Origin: Bacteroidota bacterium
GTDB lineage: Bacteria > Bacteroidota > Bacteroidia > Chitinophagales > Chitinophagaceae
DNA: 50,550 nucleotides
Direction: 5' to 3'
NCBI GenBank assembly: GCA_013286485.1
Contig: JABDFN010000003.1
Location: 1-50,550 of the forward strand
The notes beneath the pieces were generated by a model, which saw only the letters and a list, made by a program, of their open reading frames with translations, had not been told where the DNA came from and ran no database searches. Numbering within the stretch: position 1 is the first letter of the stretch; every line of letters starts with the position of its first letter. Below, piece after piece: positions 43,910-50,550 of this stretch. Both the position numbers and the translations under genes were made by a program.

Positions 43910-44248
43910 AAAATGTAAAATTTAATATCTGTTATTGAAATTCAATATATAAGACGTAAAAAAACAGTTAAGGGTTAGTTTATGTCGAAATATTTACGTA
44001 TTACCTCCCACAAAACGCGTTCCACAATCTTTTTATTTTCCTGCCGTTATCTAAAAATCTGTTAACATATTTTGAAAACCGCTCTGGGCAAAGATCAGGG
44101 AGGTTATGGATTGTACTTATAAGGGTATAAGAATTGTAATTACTTAAGTTGATTTGTCAGAAAGTTTGCAAAGGTATGTCGCCAGTGTCAAAAATGCTAC
44201 CTTTACAGGCTGAAATATGTCAGTTTATTGTCAACTTTAACAATTTCC
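43910..44248. other. 339-base intergenic region between rpoD and an acyl-CoA dehydrogenase gene
   Basis: Holds the divergent control regions. On the minus strand CAAAGGTA at 44169-44176 is the complement of TACCTTTG, an exact -7 box for rpoD. On the plus strand TACCTTTA (44198-44205) is a near-match for the dehydrogenase. I see no gene or clear riboswitch in the rest. Confidence 0.5.
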
Positions 44249-45427
44249 ATGCAAAAAGACCTATATCAACATCCTGATTATTACCTGGTAGATGAACTTT
44301 TGACTGAAGAGCATAAGCTAATACGTGATTCTGTAAGAGCATTTGTAAAAAAAGACATCTCTCCTATAATTGAAGAATATGCTCAAAGGGCAGAATTTCC
44401 AAAGCAAGTCATCAAGGGTTTGGCAGATGCAGGTTGCTTTGGACCCTTTATTCCGCAGCAATATGGAGGACCTGGTTTAGACTATATCAGCTATGGTATT
44501 ATGATGCAGGAGCTGGAAAGAGGGGACTCAGGCATACGTTCTACCGCTTCAGTACAGGGCTCACTAGTTATGTTCCCTATTTATAAATATGGCAGTGAAG
44601 AACAAAAGAAAAAATATCTACCTAAACTGGCGTCGGGCGAAATGATGGGATGTTTTGGCCTTACCGAACCCAACTTTGGGTCAAATCCTGCAGGTATGCT
44701 TACCAACTACAAAGATGCTGGTAATCACGTAGTTCTGAATGGTTCTAAAATGTGGATCAGTAATGCTCCATTTGCTGATATAGCTGTAGTATGGGCAAAA
44801 GATGACAATGGGGAAATAAAGGGACTAATTGTGGAAAGGGGGATGCCCGGATTCACCACTCCTGAAACACATGGTAAGTGGTCATTGAGAGCATCTGCTA
44901 CAGGGGAATTGGTATTTGACAATGTAAAAGTGCCTAAAGAAAATATATTACCAAATGTAAAAGGCTTGAAGGGACCTTTAGGTTGCCTGTCAAGTGCGCG
45001 GTATGGTATAGCATGGGGTGCATTAGGTTGTGCAATGGATTGCTATGATACAGCTCTTCGTTATTCTATACAGCGTATTCAATTCGATAGACCGATAGGA
45101 GGCTTTCAGCTTACACAAAAAAAGCTGGCAGAAATGATCACTGAGATCACAAAAAGTCAGTTAATGAATTGGCGTTTGGGAGTATTGAAGAATGAAGACC
45201 GTGCGACACCTGCGCAGATATCTATGGCTAAACGTAATAGCGTGGATATAGCTCTTAAGGTTTCACGCGAAGCAAGACAAATACTGGGTGGCATGGGCAT
45301 AACAGGCGAATACAGCATTATGCGTCATATGATGAACCTGGAATCTGTTATTACTTATGAGGGTACGCATGATATTCACTTGCTGATCACCGGTATGGAC
45401 GTAACCGGGCTAAATGCATTTAAATAG
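44249..45427 (+). CDS. acyl-CoA dehydrogenase, glutaryl-CoA dehydrogenase-like
   Basis: This 392-residue flavoenzyme oxidises an acyl-CoA. It has the ACAD blocks GCFGLTEPNFGSNPAGM (FAD and substrate), KMWISNAPFADIAVVWAK, LSSARYGIAWGALGCAMDCYDTALRYSIQRIQFDRPIGGFQ and the catalytic LESVITYEGTHDIHLLITG, where the Glu of YEGTHDIH is placed as in glutaryl-CoA dehydrogenase. I start at the ATG at 44249 (MQKDLYQHPDYYLVDELLTEEHKLI), which fits the family; an upstream TTG at 44228 is in frame. A glutaryl-CoA substrate is inferred from sequence. It is convergent with a small membrane gene, five bases apart. Confidence 0.9.
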   Translation: MQKDLYQHPDYYLVDELLTEEHKLIRDSVRAFVKKDISPIIEEYAQRAEFPKQVIKGLADAGCFGPFIPQQYGGPGLDYISYGIMMQELERGDSGIRSTASVQGSLVMFPIYKYGSEEQKKKYLPKLASGEMMGCFGLTEPNFGSNPAGMLTNYKDAGNHVVLNGSKMWISNAPFADIAVVWAKDDNGEIKGLIVERGMPGFTTPETHGKWSLRASATGELVFDNVKVPKENILPNVKGLKGPLGCLSSARYGIAWGALGCAMDCYDTALRYSIQRIQFDRPIGGFQLTQKKLAEMITEITKSQLMNWRLGVLKNEDRATPAQISMAKRNSVDIALKVSREARQILGGMGITGEYSIMRHMMNLESVITYEGTHDIHLLITGMDVTGLNAFK

Positions 45428-45432
45428 TTTTT

Positions 45433-45798
45433 TTATTGCATTGGTTTGTTTTCAGTTCTCGAGAATGAGGACAACAGTATTATTAAGCCGCTTACCAACA
45501 ATAACAGAAAAAGACCAACACCAGCCAGGTAAGAATTATATACTGGCCAATTTCCTGCAACTTTAATACTCAAACTTATAGTGTAGAAGAGCGATATAAG
45601 TAAAACGCAACTGCCAATTATAGCATCTAATATTTTGCTTTTGATAAACAGTAATAAAACAAAGCATCCTGTGACTATTAACCAAGGGAAATAAAAATGT
45701 CCATGACCATTGTATGAACATGCAGTTGCAATAATGATATAATATAAATAAGATAAAAAGCGAAGCACACTTTTCTGCAATAAGAAAGACATACCCAT
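45433..45798 (-). CDS. small multi-pass membrane protein, unknown function
   Basis: The 121-residue protein has four hydrophobic segments (about 8-28, 36-52, 56-76 and 86-110) and few charged residues. A short conserved-looking stretch, YNGHGHFYFPWLIV, links the first two. No family is recognised. It is convergent with the acyl-CoA dehydrogenase gene and faces the start of the porin gene, 131 bases away. Confidence 0.6.
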   Translation of the reverse strand: MGMSFLLQKSVLRFLSYLYYIIIATACSYNGHGHFYFPWLIVTGCFVLLLFIKSKILDAIIGSCVLLISLFYTISLSIKVAGNWPVYNSYLAGVGLFLLLLVSGLIILLSSFSRTENKPMQ

Positions 45799-45929
45799 TG
45801 TAGTTATTGCTAATTTACAATAAATCGCAGCTTTTGTTTCCTTATTGTTGAAACTGTTTTCCCGATTATTACAACCTGCTGATATAGTTATTCATTTCTT
45901 TGCGCCTGATTTAGAAAAAACAAAGACTC

Positions 45930-47171
45930 ATGCGCAAAATATTTATACTTTTTTCGGCTTCATTTTTAGCTACTCATGCAGCTTCAGCACAGCAACAACA
46001 GGGTATACAAAACCTTACCCCGGCACAACAATTAATAGCCAATACAGGTGAGGATTCTTTAAATAGTTATTCTCATGGTTCAAGAACAGTGATATCCGGT
46101 TATGGAGAAGCCTTTTATCAACGTAATTTTAATGAACAAACAGCTACTACAGGTTTGGCAAGAGCTGTTCTGTTTGTAGGCCATCAATTCAACCATAAAA
46201 TTGCTTTCTTTTCTGAATTGGAAGTAGAAAATGCAAAAGTGCAGGCAGGTGGTACAACAGGTGAGGTGGGCATGGAACAAGCGTATTTGAAATTTAGTTT
46301 CAATCCACGTCAATATCTGGTTGCAGGTTTGTTTGTTCCGAGGATAGGTATCACTAATGAAAATCATTTACCAATTAATTATAATGGTGTGGAAAGACCA
46401 ATGGTAGAACAATTGATCATCCCCACTACATGGAGAGAAATAGGTGTATGCTTTTACGGACAATCTTCTGCGCTACCCGTAACTTACACTATTGGTATTG
46501 TAAATGGTTTGAATAATGCAGGCTTTGAACATGGAAGTGGCTTTGAAGGTGGCAGGGCAGAGGGGCAAAATGCAAATGCAAATAACGTTGCCATATTAGC
46601 ATCAGCACAGTATTATGCAGGTAACTGGAAATTCCAGGCGTCAGGATATATGGGTGGCACTACACCATTAAAGAAAGCAATAGCAGATACATTGGGATTG
46701 ACATCAGGTACATTCAGCAACCCTTTATACCTGGGCGAAGCAGATGTGCAATACTCTAATAAAGGTATCTCGTTTAAAGCTTTGTATTGTGTTGTATCGA
46801 TTCCGGATGCTTACCAGATCAATAACGCCTATGCATCCAATAAACCATCGGGCATGACGGGTTTTTATGCAGAACTGGGTTATAACATATTGCAAAATGC
46901 TGGAGGTAAATGGAAACATAAACAATTGGTAGCATTTGGGCGCTACGAATCGTTGGATATGAATGCCTATATACCGTCTAATGGCATCACCGACGGCACA
47001 TTAAAACAAACACATATAGTAGCGGGTTTCAGCTATCTTCCTATTCCGAATGTGGTTATTAAAACTGATGTGAGATTAGTAAATACAGGTGCAGCAAATC
47101 CATTGCTTACTACAATTCCGTATCAACAGAATAACAGCTTTCTTAACTTTGGTATTGGTTATTCATTCTGA
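45930..47171 (+). CDS. porin-like outer-membrane barrel
   Basis: The 413-residue protein has a signal peptide (MRKIFILFSASFLATHAASAQ) and a long set of amphipathic strands, for example ISGYGEAFYQRNF, HKIAFFSELEVENAKV, QYLVAGLFVPRIG, WKFQASGYMGGT and a final SFLNFGIGYSF that ends in aromatic Phe, as outer-membrane barrels do. This is the phosphate-selective-porin-like fold found widely in Bacteroidota, though substrate is unknown. A Rieske protein gene begins 3 bases after its stop, so the two are one unit. Confidence 0.82.
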   Translation: MRKIFILFSASFLATHAASAQQQQGIQNLTPAQQLIANTGEDSLNSYSHGSRTVISGYGEAFYQRNFNEQTATTGLARAVLFVGHQFNHKIAFFSELEVENAKVQAGGTTGEVGMEQAYLKFSFNPRQYLVAGLFVPRIGITNENHLPINYNGVERPMVEQLIIPTTWREIGVCFYGQSSALPVTYTIGIVNGLNNAGFEHGSGFEGGRAEGQNANANNVAILASAQYYAGNWKFQASGYMGGTTPLKKAIADTLGLTSGTFSNPLYLGEADVQYSNKGISFKALYCVVSIPDAYQINNAYASNKPSGMTGFYAELGYNILQNAGGKWKHKQLVAFGRYESLDMNAYIPSNGITDGTLKQTHIVAGFSYLPIPNVVIKTDVRLVNTGAANPLLTTIPYQQNNSFLNFGIGYSF

Positions 47172-47174
47172 TCA

Positions 47175-47600
47175 ATGGACAGGAAAGAGTTTATAAAAAG
47201 TACCTGCGGTATATGTGTGGCAATGAGCACCGGATTTTTATGGAGCCTGATAGAGGCTTGTAAAACCCCGTTAAGTGTTTACAAAACCACTGCTGCAAGT
47301 AATATTGTAAGAGTACCATTAACGGAATTCAAGGAAAGCAATTACAAGGTCATCCGTATCAGCGATTATGATTACGATCTGGCAGTTCAAAAAAATGTTG
47401 ACGATTCTTTTTCAGTCATGGTACTCATGTGCACACATGCAGGGCATCCACTTACCAAAACAGGTCAGAATTATTATTGCACTCTGCATGGCAGCCAGTT
47501 CGATCATGAGGGACATGTTACCAAAGGGCCTGCCTCACGGGACTTAAAACACCTTCAGGCTAAGACTGACAATGATTTTTTGTTGATACAATTAAGCTAG
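47175..47600 (+). CDS. Rieske 2Fe-2S lipoprotein
   Basis: This 141-residue protein has the Rieske cluster motifs CTHAG and CTLHGS, about 15-20 residues apart (near 98-120), holding a 2Fe-2S cluster through two Cys and two His. The N-terminus (MDRKEFIKSTCGICVAMSTGFLWSLIEAC) has a hydrophobic helix with a Cys near 29 that may be lipidated, so the domain faces the periplasm. It could pass electrons in a small chain, but no cytochrome is near. It starts three bases after the porin stop. A convergent DUF3291 gene ends six bases on. Confidence 0.9.
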   Translation: MDRKEFIKSTCGICVAMSTGFLWSLIEACKTPLSVYKTTAASNIVRVPLTEFKESNYKVIRISDYDYDLAVQKNVDDSFSVMVLMCTHAGHPLTKTGQNYYCTLHGSQFDHEGHVTKGPASRDLKHLQAKTDNDFLLIQLS

Positions 47601-47606
47601 TAGCAG

Positions 47607-48041
47607 TTATACCATTGGTTTTAATGGCCGCATTAGTTTCGACCATTTTACTACCGGGTAGTCTTTTGATATCTGCCTTTTGGACGGATGTGAAAGTTTG
47701 GTCAGTTTACCCTCAACTATCATTTTTTGGTGTATGGTTTTCCAGTCGGGTAGTGTATTATCTTCCTGTAGCCAATGTATATAGGCAGCCTCATTACACC
47801 AATCTGGTAGCTTTTGCATAGCCTTTCTATGCGCTTTCCCATTCCTGAATGTTTTCATATCCGTATCTGCACCCCACATAGTAATGGTCCAGAATACCAA
47901 CCCTTTATCAGTGAGTTCTGTGCCTTGTATAAAGCCTTTTGTTTTAACCAATTCTTTTACCGCAGCTTCATTTGCCCTCAAAAAACCTGGTAGAAAAAAT
48001 ATTGACCTGACCCTCAAACGTGTAGCTGAAACAAATATCAT
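47607..48041 (-). CDS. DUF3291-like protein
   Basis: The 144-residue product resembles DUF3291 proteins of the dimeric alpha-beta barrel type: MIFVSATRLRVRSIFFLPGFLRANEAAVKELVKTKGFIQG at the start, KGLVFWTITMWGADTDMKTFRNGKAHRKAMQKLPDWCNEAAYIHW in the middle. Such folds often bind heme or small aromatic molecules, but this member's role is unknown. The start overlaps the stop of the upstream membrane gene by four bases, so they are cotranscribed. Confidence 0.8.
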   Translation of the reverse strand: MIFVSATRLRVRSIFFLPGFLRANEAAVKELVKTKGFIQGTELTDKGLVFWTITMWGADTDMKTFRNGKAHRKAMQKLPDWCNEAAYIHWLQEDNTLPDWKTIHQKMIVEGKLTKLSHPSKRQISKDYPVVKWSKLMRPLKPMV

Positions 48042-48442
48042 AAGCTCATTTTTTCTTTTTGTATAAAGGCATACAAAAAGCTGAATATTAAAATACCAGC
48101 AAGTATTATACCAATAGAAAAAACGATGATGTCAATAATAAAAAGCTTGTTATAAAATGGAGAATTTATTTGATGATAAAAGTTAGTAGCTTCCATAAGT
48201 TGCAGTATAGAAAAGAACATTGCCAGAATACCCAATACAAGGGTTACTATCTTGTTCCTTAAAAATAATTGTACAGTAAATATTATCATGAGTGTAAAAG
48301 CTTCAGTATAAAAAGTGCCCAAATACAATAAAGCACTAAACCATATCAATCCTATTAATGCAAAATAGACAAGTGCTATAACCACCAGTACTCCATATGT
48401 TTTCCCATAATTCTCTTTATGAGATCTTATTAATTGCTTCAT
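48038..48442 (-). CDS. four-helix membrane protein, unknown function
   Basis: A protein of about 134 residues with four membrane segments (near residues 15-35, 40-60, 68-85 and 105-125). The chosen start is MKQLIRSHKENYGKTYGVLV; an earlier ATG at 48475 would add eleven residues. No family is recognised. Its stop overlaps the DUF3291 start by four bases. It diverges from pyrR about 100 bases away. Confidence 0.6.
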   Translation of the reverse strand: MKQLIRSHKENYGKTYGVLVVIALVYFALIGLIWFSALLYLGTFYTEAFTLMIIFTVQLFLRNKIVTLVLGILAMFFSILQLMEATNFYHQINSPFYNKLFIIDIIVFSIGIILAGILIFSFLYAFIQKEKMSL

Positions 48443-48500
48443 TGCCTCAAAAATACACAAACTGTTTTGTACCATCTTACATTCGTAGTCTTTTGTATCA

Positions 48501-48532
48501 TTTGCACATTAAGCAATCTTTTTATATCTTTG
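48501..48532 (+). promoter_or_regulatory. promoter of pyrR-pyrB
   Basis: TTTG at 48501-48504 and TATCTTTG at 48525-48532 are spaced by 20 bases, an exact -33 / -7 pair. The transcript would start about 10 bases before the pyrR TTG codon, leaving no room for a leader attenuator. Confidence 0.75.
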
Positions 48533-48547
48533 CCCAATTCTTAGCGA

Positions 48548-49075
48548 TTGAAGACCCTTCTTGACAATAAGCAACTGGATATCACGCTACAGCGTTTAGC
48601 GCATCAATTAGTTGAAAATCACGATAATTTAAAGGACACTGCTATCGTTGGTATACAGCCTCGCGGGGTTTGGATGTCAGATCGTATTGCATACCTGGTA
48701 AAAAAGATCACCGGCCAGAAGAATATACTATACGGTAAACTGGACATTACCTTCTACCGAGACGATGTACACCAGGGAGATATGCACCTGCCTAAGCAAA
48801 CAGACATACCATTTAGCATAGAGGATAAAAATGTAGTACTGGTTGACGATGTGCTCCATACCGGCCGCACTATACGCGCTGCTATGGATGCTTTGCTGGA
48901 CAATGGCAGGCCGAAGAATGTAGAATTAATGGTGTTGATAGACCGCCGCTTTAGCCGCGAATTACCTATACAACCTGATTATATTGGTCATACAGTGGAT
49001 ACAGTGCGCTCACAAAAAGTAAAAGTGTACTGGATGGAAAAAGATAAAAAAGACGAAGTAGTATTAATTAATTAA
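48548..49075 (+). CDS. pyrR: PyrR-type regulator / uracil phosphoribosyltransferase
   Basis: The 175-residue product matches PyrR: GIQPRGVWMSDRIAYLVKKI, FYRDDVHQ, the PRPP-binding VVLVDDVLHTGRTIRAAMDALLDNGRPKNVELMVLIDRR, and DYIGHTVDTVRSQKVKVYWMEKD. It may bind RNA or act only as an enzyme. The start codon is TTG at 48548; no ATG exists before residue 43, which is too far into the domain. Promoter position agrees. It is 16 bases upstream of pyrB. Confidence 0.94.
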   Translation: MKTLLDNKQLDITLQRLAHQLVENHDNLKDTAIVGIQPRGVWMSDRIAYLVKKITGQKNILYGKLDITFYRDDVHQGDMHLPKQTDIPFSIEDKNVVLVDDVLHTGRTIRAAMDALLDNGRPKNVELMVLIDRRFSRELPIQPDYIGHTVDTVRSQKVKVYWMEKDKKDEVVLIN

Positions 49076-49091
49076 TGAACAAAATAAAAGA

Positions 49092-50042
49092 ATGTCGCTT
49101 TCTGTAAAACATTTGTTAGGTATCAAAGAACTGCAAAAGCAGGATATAGAGCAGATTTTCCAGACAGCAGATAATTTTAAAGAAGTATTGCAAAGGCCTA
49201 TTAAAAAGGTGCCCAGCCTCCGCGATACTACGGTTGCTAATATCTTCTTTGAGAACTCCACGCGCACACGTATTTCTTTTGAACTGGCTGAAAGACGCCT
49301 GAGCGCCGACGTAGTGAACTTCTCATCCTCTGGCTCTTCTGTATCTAAAGGTGAGACCCTGGTAGATACGGTGAACAATATCCTGGCCATGAAAGTGGAC
49401 ATGGTGGTTATGCGCCACTCAGCCAGTGGTGCTCCATGGTTCCTGGCAAATCATATTGATGCAAGTATTATAAACGCAGGAGATGGCATTAACGAGCATC
49501 CTACACAGGCATTGCTCGATGCTTTTTCCATACGCGAAGCATTTTCGAAAGGTTCTAAAAAAGCAACTCTTAAAGGCAAGCGAATCGCTATTATAGGAGA
49601 TATTATGCACTCAAGGGTGGCGCTGAGTAATATTTTTTGCCTGAACAAGCTTGGAGCTGAGGTAATGGTGGCCGGCCCGCCAACGCTCATGCCTAGGTAT
49701 ATTCAGGACTTAGGTGTAAAAGTAGAATATGATGTAAAAAAAGCACTGGAATGGTGCGAGGTGGCAAACGTGCTGCGTATACAATTGGAGCGCCAGCACA
49801 AACCTCTGTTCTCAACCCTGCGTGAATACGCCATGTACTACGGCATCAACAAACAAATGCTCGATAGCCTGAAAAAAGATATTGTCATTATGCACCCGGG
49901 CCCTATCAACAGGGGGGTGGAAATAAACTCAGATGTGGCCGACAGTAAACAATCCATCATCCTCGACCAGGTAGAAAATGGTGTAGCCATCCGTATGGCG
50001 GTTATATACCTTTTATCTGGTAAGCGGGAAGTGTTGGAGTAG
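49092..50042 (+). CDS. pyrB: aspartate carbamoyltransferase catalytic subunit
   Basis: The enzyme joins carbamoyl phosphate to aspartate in pyrimidine synthesis. The 316-residue product has the carbamoyl-phosphate site FENSTRTRISFELAERRL, SASGAPW, the HPTQALLDAFSIREAF block, IIGDIMHSRVALSN, and the LRIQLERQ and MHPGPINRGVEI aspartate-binding segments. All residues expected are present. It is cotranscribed with pyrR. No pyrI is seen next to it. Confidence 0.97.
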   Translation: MSLSVKHLLGIKELQKQDIEQIFQTADNFKEVLQRPIKKVPSLRDTTVANIFFENSTRTRISFELAERRLSADVVNFSSSGSSVSKGETLVDTVNNILAMKVDMVVMRHSASGAPWFLANHIDASIINAGDGINEHPTQALLDAFSIREAFSKGSKKATLKGKRIAIIGDIMHSRVALSNIFCLNKLGAEVMVAGPPTLMPRYIQDLGVKVEYDVKKALEWCEVANVLRIQLERQHKPLFSTLREYAMYYGINKQMLDSLKKDIVIMHPGPINRGVEINSDVADSKQSIILDQVENGVAIRMAVIYLLSGKREVLE

Positions 50043-50053
50043 AACTATCTATT

Positions 50054-50550
50054 ATGCAATATTTTTTACCAATATTTTTATTTCTTATCTTCTCTTTATT
50101 ATTTGATAGAATATTTGGTAGAAAAATAAAGAATCTTTTAACAAGATTAATATTGGATTTATGCCTCGCTTTGGTATCAAGTGCTATATTAATGTTTGCC
50201 TGTTTCTGTATATTCTTTTCCTTTATTTTTTCAGATTATAATTTTCCGAGAATCAGAACCGATATTGACAAAAAATACTATTACATTAAACAGGAAACAG
50301 GATTTGCTTTCACTTCTACTTTTCTGAAATTAAGGATTTATGAGAAGAAAACTTTTTGGTTTGATCGGGAAATAGGCCAAATTGCTATAGTTGAAGAGAA
50401 TCATCACCAATTAAATATTAGTGATTGGGCAGCTATTACCATTCAATTAGATACCGCAAATTCATTGTCTCCCCATAGGGTAATTATTAAAGGAGATACT
50501 ACTGTTATAATGGATACGACACTAAATTTTGATAAAAAATTTGATATTAT
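50054..50550 (+). CDS. membrane protein of unknown function (cut by window edge)
   Basis: The frame opens at the ATG at 50054, 11 bases after pyrB, and runs off the right edge; 165 codons are visible. It has two strong hydrophobic segments (about residues 3-18 and 34-60), then a polar domain, DIDKKYYYIKQETGFAFTSTFLKLRIYEKKTFWFDREIGQIAIVEE. No family is recognised. The closeness to pyrB suggests cotranscription, without implying function. Confidence 0.6.
   Translation, partial: MQYFLPIFLFLIFSLLFDRIFGRKIKNLLTRLILDLCLALVSSAILMFACFCIFFSFIFSDYNFPRIRTDIDKKYYYIKQETGFAFTSTFLKLRIYEKKTFWFDREIGQIAIVEENHHQLNISDWAAITIQLDTANSLSPHRVIIKGDTTVIMDTTLNFDKKFDI

Noticed and set aside
1-50550. CRISPR arrays, tRNA genes and insertion sequences
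   Set aside because: No evenly spaced repeats, cloverleaf-like sequences or transposase genes were seen anywhere in the window.

Overview
The window is chromosomal DNA of a member of the phylum Bacteroidota, most likely Chitinophagales (inference). Signs seen in the sequence are repeated promoter boxes of the form TAnnTTTG, weak Shine-Dalgarno sites, two secreted proteins with type IX secretion (T9SS type A) C-terminal sorting domains, a 286-residue primary sigma factor without region 1.1, and DUF4249, YXWGXW and DUF4260 family proteins. No tRNA, rRNA, CRISPR array, insertion sequence or prophage was found. The one structural RNA gene is RNase P RNA.

Layout. 1-2.2 kb: a minus-strand group of rluD (cut by the left edge), a membrane protein fused to a thioredoxin-like domain, and a small lipoprotein. 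2.3-5.1 kb: a DUF58 protein, then DUF177-rpmF-plsX. 5.1-7.3 kb: a lipoprotein, an alkylguanine-DNA alkyltransferase, rnpB with a strong terminator, and a YXWGXW protein. 7.4-15.2 kb: a CvfB-like RNA-binding protein, envelope and glycan genes, a T9SS-exported peptidase-fold protein, an orphan histidine kinase and an unknown protein. 15.3-19.5 kb: malic enzyme, flavoprotein, hydrolase operon. 19.7-22.4 kb: a small secreted protein with a TRGGFG tail, a glutathionylspermidine-synthase-like ATP-grasp ligase, a ubiquitin-type zinc finger and DUF5996. 22.4-27.5 kb: dps and several envelope proteins.

27.5-31 kb is the most accessory-looking part. It has a 640-base non-coding stretch full of GCGGAAG repeats, a 26-base palindrome, a short SIR2-like gene fragment, and a Y-family polymerase plus PA0069-type radical SAM gene behind a perfect 13-base-arm inverted repeat that overlaps the promoter. 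31-50.5 kb returns to core genes: trxB, an L,D-transpeptidase with a DUF4249 lipoprotein, hppD-hmgA (tyrosine breakdown), rfbB-rfbA (dTDP-sugars), efp-accB-accC (translation factor and fatty-acid synthesis), hutI, the primary sigma factor, a glutaryl-CoA-dehydrogenase-like enzyme, a porin-Rieske pair and pyrR-pyrB, ending in a gene cut by the right edge.

Best leads: (1) the ATP-grasp ligase with its TRGGFG-tailed small partner and a ubiquitin-type zinc finger next door; (2) an EF-P whose loop-tip residue is Arg32 rather than Lys, in a loop like that of rhamnosylated EF-P, with dTDP-sugar genes 3 kb away; (3) a palindrome family with core CCGAACATTCGG, one copy of which forms a helix of RNase P RNA.
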